A stretch of 26,459 bases of DNA from Scenedesmus sp. ARA3. Its lineage: Eukaryota; Chlorophyta; Chlorophyceae; Sphaeropleales; Scenedesmaceae. The notes below the pieces were generated by a model that was given only the letters and a program-made list of their open reading frames with translations, did not search any database and was not told the DNA's origin. Shown here piece by piece: positions 19,842-26,459 of the stretch. Numbering within the stretch: the stretch's first letter is position 1; each line of letters begins with the position of its first letter. The position numbers and the translations under genes were made by a program. The stretch covers positions 1-26,459 of the forward strand of contig RWJK01000626.1 of assembly GCA_004335835.1 (NCBI GenBank), written 5' to 3'.

Positions 19842-20958
19842 CTACAGCTTGGAGAACAGTGGCTGCCGCCGTGCCTGCCGTGCCGCCAGCAGCTCCTGCA
19901 TGTCGCCTGACAGCAGGAACGCACTGTTCCATAGCGCCACGTGGGCCAGGCCGCCCGCCACGCCCCCACCAGCAGCACCGTGGTCCCTGCAGGACACAGC
20001 CAGCGTGTGCAGGGCAGTTGGGCATTCAGGCAGGCGCATGCAGCGCACAAAAGGCGCAGCACCCTCAGCATGTGCATGCGGTACAGGCACGCAGGAGCCG
20101 AGGGCGCTTCAATAGAAGTGGCATCCTTCTTGGTGTTAGCAGCACACAGTGTGTTGACCTGCAGCACTTAGATCATAGGACCACATGTCCGGTGCACACT
20201 GTGGGTGCTGAATGCTCTGGAGCCTTTGCTTGGCGGCAGCAGCTGCTGCTGTTGGCTCTGCCACTGACCAACCAGCCAAACACCATCCCACACCAGCAAC
20301 TCCAAACCCGCACCGCTGCATGTGCCTGCCCACCTCGTGTGCAGCAGCACCGCCTTGGTGCCCGCCACAGCCAGCGGGCTCTTGGCAGCGATCTGCGCAG
20401 CCAGTTGCATCACTGCTTCCATCAGCTCAGGGGTGCTGCTGTAGGCCTTACTGACCAGGCCCAGCACGGCAGCCTCAGCAGCGGGCAGGTCCCGGGCCGT
20501 CAGCGCCAGCTCGGCTGCAGCGCCTGCAGGAAAGGTGAGGTGAGATGAACAAAAAGACACCATGTGGCACATGGTAGGATCTGCATGCTTGACACATGGT
20601 GCTGCAACATGCGCAGGTGGCTGTTACACGGCAACTGTGCTGCTAGCTGCACGGGAGCTGCATTGTTGGCAAGAAGGCGGGTTACATCGCAAGCATGGAT
20701 GCAGCACAAGAGGGCCCAGGCAGCACTAGGCCAAGGCATGCGCATGGCTGCTGTGCTGGCAAGCGACCAGTGATCAAGCTGCAGGACAGCAGCAGGCCTG
20801 CGATCTATCACATCAGCCGATTGTGCTGCGCATGTGCTGCGCTGCTGTGCGCATGTGCTGCGCTGCTGTGCGCATGTGCTGCGCTGCACCATGGCCTATG
20901 ATGCTGGGCAGCCGTTGCAGTGTGCCCAGGTCGGCAGTGATGGCCAGGTCCACCTCCT

Positions 20959-21014
<56 letters not shown>

Positions 21015-21622
21015 CGTAGATGTGCACAGCTGCGTTGTCGCTGCTGTTGCAAATGAAGACATGAGCCACATCTCGCCTGTGTAAGGAGGCTCCACAGCTC
21101 TGCAGTGCTATGCTGCACACCAGCTGTCTACCTGCTGCTGCTGCTGATGTTGCCCGCTGCTGCCAGCTGTCAGCGCCCACCTTGACGCTGAAGTATGCGT
21201 CCTGGCTGCAGTAGCGCAGGTCTGCCGCTGTGATGAGGTCCACGCCAGCACCCACACACGCGCCTGTTGTTGGGAGGCACACAGCACACAGCAGTGGGCA
21301 GCAACGGGGCAAGAACAGCAGCTGCTGTGACTGCTGCAGACACCCGCATTCGTGTTGTACGGAGGCACAGTCCAGGGCCCTGCAGGTGCTGCTGCTCTGT
21401 AGTGCAGAGGCCATGCGTCACTGTGGCTGCATTCTGCATGCACCTACACCCACAGCTGTTGCTGGCTGTTGCTGCGGTGCAGCCTGTCAGACTACTGCTG
21501 CTGCAGCCAGGCCATGGGGTTGTGCATGCTGTCCACGCATGGCATGGCAGCAGCCTGCCCCGCACCTTGCACAGCAACAATGACTGGGAAGCGGCACTGC
21601 TCCAGCACAGTGAACGCCTCCT

Positions 21623-21662
<40 letters not shown>

Positions 21663-22603
21663 GGTCAGCAGCAGCAGGGTCAGCAGCAGCAGGGTCAGCA
21701 GCAGCAGGACACAGAATGTTTCAACGTACTCAGAGGGTAAGGAGGACAGTCAAAGTGATGACAGCTACATGTTTGCCTGGCGTGCATGCTGCTCACAAAG
21801 CATATGGGCAGCTGCTACAGATGCTAATCACCTTCCCAACATGGCGGCACAGTCCCTGCCGAGCCTGGCTCACCTGCATCTGCAGTATGTCTTGCCGGAA
21901 CGTGTAGCGCATGCGGGCAGGGCAGCTGCTGCTGCTGCTGCTGCTGCTGGGCTGCATCTTGGAGCCGAAGGTGTCGCTCAGGTAGGACAGGTCCAGCCCT
22001 GCACAGAAGTTCTTGCCAGCAGCGGAGATGACCAGCTGCAATGATGCGCATCACACAGGAGAAGCAGCAGCAGCAGCAGCAGCGGCAGCAGCAGCAGCGG
22101 CAGCAGCAGCAGCAGCAGCACCAGCAGAAGAGAGCAAAGAGAAAGCGGGGAGATGGGCAGTGGTATGTTGCAGTGGTGGGTTGAAAGTACTACCACTGTT
22201 GGTGCAGACGCGCCCCGAATGCAGCATGTTCACAGCTATCGCACAGACCAAAGTGCAGCATTATTTCCAGGACATGCTGTTGCTTCCAAGATGCTGCGGC
22301 CTGCTGCTGCTGCTGCTGCTGCTATGTCACTGCTGCATGCCTCACCACCCTGATCTCCTCCCGTTGTTGTAATAGGCGCACAGCCTGCGAACAAGCACGT
22401 GAGGTCAGGCACTGTCGGGCAGCTGCGTCAGCAAGGCAAGCCTGGCCTCGCTCGACACTCACGGCCGGGAACTCCCGCCACATGGCCGAGTTGAATGCAT
22501 TGCTCTTGTTCGGTCGGTTGAGTACGATGTGTCCGATGCAGCCCGTCGCTTCATCCCAGCCCACGTTGACAGCAGTGAAGCCAGGCTGAAAGTTGAACTG
22601 CAT
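19842..22603 (-). CDS. Peroxisomal delta(3,5)-delta(2,4)-dienoyl-CoA isomerase
   Basis: A crotonase-fold enzyme that shifts 3,5-dienoyl-CoA to 2,4-dienoyl-CoA in beta-oxidation of unsaturated fatty acids (ECH1/plant DCI1 type). Exons: 22603-22463, 22384-22346, 22035-21874, 21620-21566, 21263-21181, 20956-20890, 20523-20334 and 19986-19842; 293 aa, with all phases consistent. The second exon is only 39 nt (AVRLLQQREEIRV). The three acidic catalytic residues of rat ECH1 (Asp176, Glu196, Asp204) match Asp141, Glu161 and Asp169, with identical spacing of 20 and 8. Glu161 is the first codon after an intron. Other landmarks are LNRPNKSNAFNSAMW, GKNFCAGLDLSYL, ADLGTLQRLPSIIG and KSPLAVAGTKAVLL. It ends in SKL, a canonical PTS1 peroxisome signal. 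Unusual points are an eight-residue poly-Ser in exon 3 and GAGVDLI where plant and animal relatives I recall have GGGVDLI or similar. A GTG-initiated extension to 22636 exists, but ATG 22603 is the natural start. Confidence 0.93.
20827..20889 (-). repeat. Three tandem 21-bp repeats next to an isomerase donor site
   Basis: The unit beginning tgcgcatgtgctgcgctgct repeats at 20827-20847, 20848-20868 and 20869-20889, the last copy with end mismatches. On the sense strand the array begins right at the donor of exon 20956-20890 (GTGCAGCGCAGC). Confidence 0.85.
20960..21013 (-). repeat. (CTG)18 sense-strand tract joined to a 3' splice site
   Basis: Eighteen CAG units on the plus strand read as (CTG)18 on the sense strand and run directly into the CAG acceptor of exon 20956-20890, the exon opening with the catalytic Glu codon. 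No separate polypyrimidine tract is present. Confidence 0.95.
21624..21707 (-). repeat. (CTG)12 sense tract at a 3' splice site, plus a 15-bp minisatellite
   Basis: Plus-strand (CAG)12 at 21624-21659 is (CTG)12 on the sense strand and abuts the acceptor of exon 21620-21566. Upstream on the sense strand are three copies of the 15-bp unit ggtcagcagcagcag (21663-21677, 21678-21692, 21693-21707), evidently derived from the same tract. Confidence 0.92.
22065..22128 (-). repeat. Imperfect CTG/CCG sense tract upstream of a 3' splice site
   Basis: Plus-strand CAG/CGG units, so CTG/CCG on the sense strand, end about 28 bp before the acceptor of exon 22035-21874 (ATCATTGCAG). Confidence 0.85.
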
Positions 22604-23527
22604 GCTGTGCAAGAGCCTTGCAGCACTGTCTGCCACTAAACACTGCAGCTGTGGATCAACAGATTCAGTTGGCGAGTAGCAAGACGAATGAGAGCACCCC
22701 CAACAGGTTCAGCAGATGTAATGGTGTTGCTTTGCGTCGTGACAGCCCCTGTCTTTTTGAGCAGCTAGGGTTTGGGGCACTGCACAGCGTCAGGCTGTGT
22801 CTGCAGATGCTGGAAGCAGACACACAGCATCACAGCGCTCGGCCTACTTTTGCGTGTATGCTGATTGGCGCTTGGCGTAAGTTTGACTGGCGACAAACTT
22901 TGCCTTTGCCTCTGTGGCGGAGCCAACTGGCTGCCAGGCTGGGCATCATTGAATGATTCAATGCTGTGCAACGATTGCACGCATGCACCGCCAGAGATCT
23001 GGTGCAGACAGCTTCAGCACCAACGCGCATCTATGGCACTGAGGAACAGTACAGGCTTAGACCATTCGTTTTCTTGTGGTTTCAAGGTGCCAGCAGTGAC
23101 CAGCATGAACAGCCGAGAACCTGACTTGCAAGCTCAGCACCACTTCTAAGATGCCGTGCGTGCATATTTGCTCGAAATCGTTTTTGTTTACATCTGGACA
23201 CCTTGTAACAGGCTGGCATGTGTCTGGCATGGTCAAATCTGTAGTGTGGGCTGGTCCAAACCACCGCTTGTGGTTCAGTCCCCGGCCGTACGAACTGTAC
23301 TCTGCTGTCCCCCCCAAAACCTCACCAACACATCAATTATATTGCTTCTTACATTCCCGTCACAACATCAGCTGTCTGAACCATCCTGCACGCACCACAG
23401 AGCTCTGTGCTCGAATTGTTGTACTGGGCAGCTCCTCGTTCGTGCCCAAGAATCTAAATTGCTAAATAACTTTTCTATGGCGGAACTGGGATCGGTTAGG
23501 TGATAGCAGCGGGCCGAGCCTGCAGGC
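22604..23527. other. Divergent intergenic region (isomerase and EDEM-like genes)
   Basis: 924 bp between two start codons facing away from each other, likely holding both promoters. No coding exon or repeat family is evident. AT-richer sequence near 23452-23480 (includes gctaaataactt) lies about 50-70 bp before the EDEM-like ATG and may act as a TATA-like element. A 12-bp palindrome with ends CATTGAATGATTCAATG lies at about 22947-22963. Confidence 0.45.
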
Positions 23528-26459
23528 ATGGACCGACGCAGGGCTGTTGTGCTGGTGCTGGCCGTGCTGCTGATCGGATGCGCCCACTCGTCGGAGACGG
23601 CAGGCAGATGCAGTGCCCAAACCGTCCAGCCACCTTCATTCACACCAGCGGTGAGCTTGAAGGGCTTACCTGGCACAGGCTGTGCTGCTGCAGCAGCAGT
23701 GAAACCACCACTTGAATTGGCTGCTCAGTTCTCGATCTGTCCAAGAGTGCAACTGTGCCATAGCTGAAGCTAAATGGTGTTTATCTTTTGGCAGCTTTAC
23801 CTGCTGCCTAGCGGCTGTGAGGAGGCGCTGCGCCCCCAAAACAGAGCTATTGCAGCTGCATGCCTGCTTGTTGCTGCACCAGCAACACATGCACCCAGCT
23901 CAGCTCCCAGCACAGAATCGCAAAGCAGATGCTGCTCAGCTGGCTTCATACATCATCATGTTCGCACCTGTCCTGCAGGAGCGCGTGAAGGGCGTGCGTG
24001 CGGTGTGGCAGACGCGGCGCCACGTGAACGCCAGCAGCCTGGAGGCGCTGCGCCGCCAGGCCTGGGACATGTTTGACCACGGCTTCTCATCATACATGAA
24101 GCATGCCTTCCCCAAGGTGGGGCAGGCGATTGTCACTGGATTCAGTGCTGCATTCGCAGCTGCATCAGGCACCAGCGGAGCAGCCAAGGCTGTGTGTGTG
24201 TCCCAGGCCAGCGCCTGCAGTACGAGCTCGCAGCTGCGCTGGCCTGATTATTGTCCCTGTGATGCCTGCTGTTGCTTTTGCTTGCAGGACAACCTGCTGC
24301 CTGTCAGCTGCGGGGGCCAGGACTGGCAGGGGGGCCTGGGGCTCACGCTGGTGGACAGCCTGGACATGCTGCTGCTGCTCAACAGGAGGGGTGACGTGGT
24401 GGCGGCGCTGGAGCAGCTGCGCAGCGTGCTCAGCTTTGACAAGGACGTCAAGGTGTGGGCTGGGTGGGTTGAGGGGTGGGGGACAGCTGTGGCAAAGTGT
24501 GAATGTGGCTGCTGCCAGAACAGGAAGGTAAACAACAGCAGCTGCAGCAGGGGCGGCAGCAGCAGCAGCAGCTGTTGAAGCCACCCAGCAGCGGTTGGTG
24601 TGGCAGGGTGCTGGAAAGGGTGTTGTACCATGTGCGTGGGTGGCGCCTTGTTGAGCCACTGAGCTGTTGCTGGCCAAAGCCAGCTGCTGCTGTACCTCAC
24701 CGCGTGCTGGGCGCCTGATGAACAGCTGAGCTCCTGCTGACCTAGCATCTGCTGCATTGCGTGCCACCAAGCATCTGCTGCATTGCGTGCCACAGGTGCA
24801 CGTGTTTGAGACCACCATCCGCGTGCTGGGCGGGCTGCTCAGCGGCCACATGCTGCTGGCTGATGACCCGGGCCTGGCCCCAGGCTATGATGGGCTGCTG
24901 CTGCGCCTGGCGGGCGACCTGGGTGACAGGCTGCTGGCGGCATTCGACACACCCAGCGGGCTGCCGGGCGGCCACGTGCACCTGCAGAAGGTGCGGGCCT
25001 GTACAGGGATGCTGTCAGTTGCAGTGCACGCAGGACAGCAGCTGTGTGCGTGCTGCATATGCGCAGCAACAGTTGCTGTGTATGCCACAGATTTTGACAC
25101 GCCTAGCGGGCTGCTGATTGGGGCACGTGTACCTGCAGAAGGTGTGGCACTGGTGTATGATTCTAATTCACTGATAAACGTGTCCAGCACGTGTGGCGCT
25201 GGATGTTGCTGTGGTAGCGAGTGTAAGCTGTGGTTGCTGCAAGCAGGAAGCGCGGCACTGGTGGCGTGGGGTGTGGGCAGCGTGCATGCGCATACTTTCA
25301 AAAGCCGCTGCTTTGGACATCCAAGATATGTGGGTCGATTTTGTGTGCTTACGCCACACGACGCTGCTGTTCTCCACCCCCTGGCCCCCACACCCCCTCC
25401 GCCCCCACCAGGGCCTGCTGCCGGGTGAGAACATCTCCTGCACCGCCTGCGCGGGCACGCTGCTGCTGGAGTTTGGGCTGCTGAGCCGCCTCACGGGCCG
25501 CCCGCGCTACGAGGACGCGGCGCGCCACGCTGCGCGCGTGCTGTACGGCCAGCGCAGCGGGCTGGGCCTGGTTGGCAGCGGCTTCCATGTGTTCAGCCAG
25601 CAGTGGAGCCACAGGGACAGCACGATTGGGCCGGGCAGCGACTCCTACTACGAGTACCTGCTCAAGGTGGGGGGTCGACATGGCGCATGTCATGTGTGTT
25701 GCAGGGGTCCCTGTGCGTGCACGAAAATTCGTGTGTGTGCGTGTGCGCTGCATTGCTGCCGGTTGGTATGAGCTGCGCACTGTTGGTGATTGTGCTGTGC
25801 ACACCAAGCTGGACTTGTTCGCTCATAAGTTTTATCTCGTGGGTTGCCATGCTGCTGCTACCTGCACATATTTAGGAGTCACATGCTGGTGCTGCCATTA
25901 TTGCTGCTGCCTCTGCTGCCGCTGCCCCCCGCCAGGCCTACCTGATGTTTGGCGAGCCGGAGTACCTCAGCATGTTCAGCGAGCTGTACGTGGCCACCAT
26001 GAGGCACATGCAGGTAAGGGCGGGGGCTTGGCGGCTGCAGGAGCTGCAAGCAGCAGCGCCCCTGGCTGGGCAGTGCTAATGTGGCTGATGTATTTTGTGG
26101 CTGGGGCAGTGTGTGAACCTGGCATGTCGTTTGGGCGTATGGAGAGCACGTGGCATGAACTCACATCCCCTTGCACCGTTGTTTCCGCCAGCGCGCTCAT
26201 CGCACGGCTGCTGCTGCTGCTGTGTTGATGCTGTGCCGCTCTGCGCACCACCTCATGCACTGCTGCTGCTGCTGCCGCTGCCGTTGCTGCTGCTGCTGCC
26301 AGGTGCCTGGCCAGCTGGGCGCGTCCTCCTCTGCCTTCCTGCTGGACGTGCACATGGACAGCGGGCGGCTGCTGAAGCCGTGGGTCAGCAGCCTGGGCGC
26401 ATTCTGGCCCGCCATGCAGGTGCTGGCAGGTGAGTGGGCGCCCCGGGGGTTGGGGGAGT
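23528..26459 (+). CDS. GH47 alpha-mannosidase-like protein, EDEM type (3'-partial)
   Basis: Predicted ER-lumen protein that trims or recognises mannose on misfolded glycoproteins for ER-associated degradation. Visible exons: 23528-23650, 23979-24116, 24288-24452, 24796-24990, 25412-25666, 25936-26013 and 26303-26429. The first six introns are phase 0 and the next is phase 1 (donor GTGAGT at 26430). The N-terminus MDRRRAVVLVLAVLLIGCAH is a signal peptide or anchor. Landmarks are RRQAWDMFDHGFSSYMKHAF, DNLLPVSCGGQDW, LTLVDSLDMLLLLN, FETTIRVLGGLLSGH (Glu147, matching the GH47 catalytic Glu), GENISCTACAGTLLLEF, LTGRPRYEDAARHAARV and SDSYYEYLLK (Asp284, matching the second catalytic acid). The stretch from VSFD-type LSFDKDVK into VHVFETTIR resembles EDEM2 more than the other EDEMs I recall. 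The third catalytic acid and C-terminus lie beyond the window. One NAS sequon is in exon 2. Confidence 0.9.
24744..24793 (+). repeat. 24-bp direct repeat at the acceptor of EDEM exon 24796-24990
   Basis: The block starting agcatctgctgcattgcgtg and ending ccac occurs at 24744-24767 and 24770-24793. The second copy is followed by AG and the exon. The first is followed by CAAG, so it also offers an acceptor-like AG 26 bp upstream. Confidence 0.9.
25091..25147 (+). repeat. Echo of EDEM exon 24796-24990 3' end plus donor
   Basis: A copy of about 24943-24996 at an offset of about 150 bp. Shared are ttgacac.cc.agcgggctg, cacgtg.acctgcagaag and the GTG donor. The copy is preceded by CCACAG, so AG 25089-25090 and GT 25142-25143 bracket 51 nt. 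Inclusion in phase 0 meets a TGA, so it would truncate the protein. Confidence 0.82.

Noticed and set aside
21624..21707. CRISPR-like regular repeats
   Set aside because: Units are trinucleotide or 15-bp minisatellite copies without spacers; this is a eukaryotic intron.
22604..22636. N-terminal extension MADSAARLLHS of the isomerase
   Set aside because: The first codon is GTG, not ATG; the ATG at 22603 gives a length and start that match the family.

Overview
The window looks like nuclear DNA from a green alga, most likely a chlorophyte of the class Chlorophyceae (inferred). The evidence is intron-dense genes with GT-AG introns, proteins of plant-lineage type, heavy CAG/CTG trinucleotide content, and Ser/Ala/Gln-rich low-complexity inserts in otherwise conserved enzymes. 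No bacterial operon structure, rRNA, convincing tRNA or CRISPR array is visible. All exon models below were built by eye from reading frame, splice dinucleotides, intron phase and remembered family motifs; no search was run.

Layout. (1) About 346-6564, plus strand: a HAD-superfamily 5'-nucleotidase (IMP/GMP-type, subfamily IG), 11 visible exons, with its extreme 5' end unresolved or outside the window. (2) 7044-15488, plus: a plastid-type MATE transporter, 11 exons, closest by eye to the plant FRD3/DTX42-45 branch, with a long intron (9401-13289). (3) 11549-12062, minus: a small two-exon gene nested inside that intron, not recognised. (4) 15489-17874: a gene-poor convergent spacer holding a short mobile-element candidate, a perfect 13-bp-arm palindrome centred on a bZIP-type site, and possible facing TGTAA poly(A) signals. 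(5) 17875-19415, minus: isopentenyl phosphate kinase, 3 exons, complete. (6) 19842-22603, minus: peroxisomal delta3,5-delta2,4-dienoyl-CoA isomerase, 8 exons, complete, ending in SKL. (7) 23528 to the right edge, plus: a GH47 EDEM-like alpha-mannosidase, 7 exons visible, 3' end outside the window.

The genes do not form one pathway. They are nucleotide turnover, plastid transport, isoprenoid phosphate recycling, peroxisomal beta-oxidation of unsaturated fatty acids, and ER-associated degradation. Genes 6 and 7 are divergent across a 924-bp spacer, genes 5 and 6 are in tandem on the minus strand, and genes 2 and 5 converge.

The most unusual structure is not a gene. In three of the genes, introns carry diverged local copies ('echoes') of the neighbouring exon edge together with its splice site, usually 90-250 bp away and sometimes in two or three copies. 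Many keep AG or GT at the correct position, and one (4863-4892) is an intact 30-nt in-frame mini-exon. This is what local tandem duplication across splice junctions would leave, and it could be raw material for alternative splicing or intron gain. A second window-wide pattern is strand-specific: several long CTG tracts on the sense strand run into 3' splice sites, while CAG-type tracts on the sense strand code for Gln/Ser/Ala in exons.
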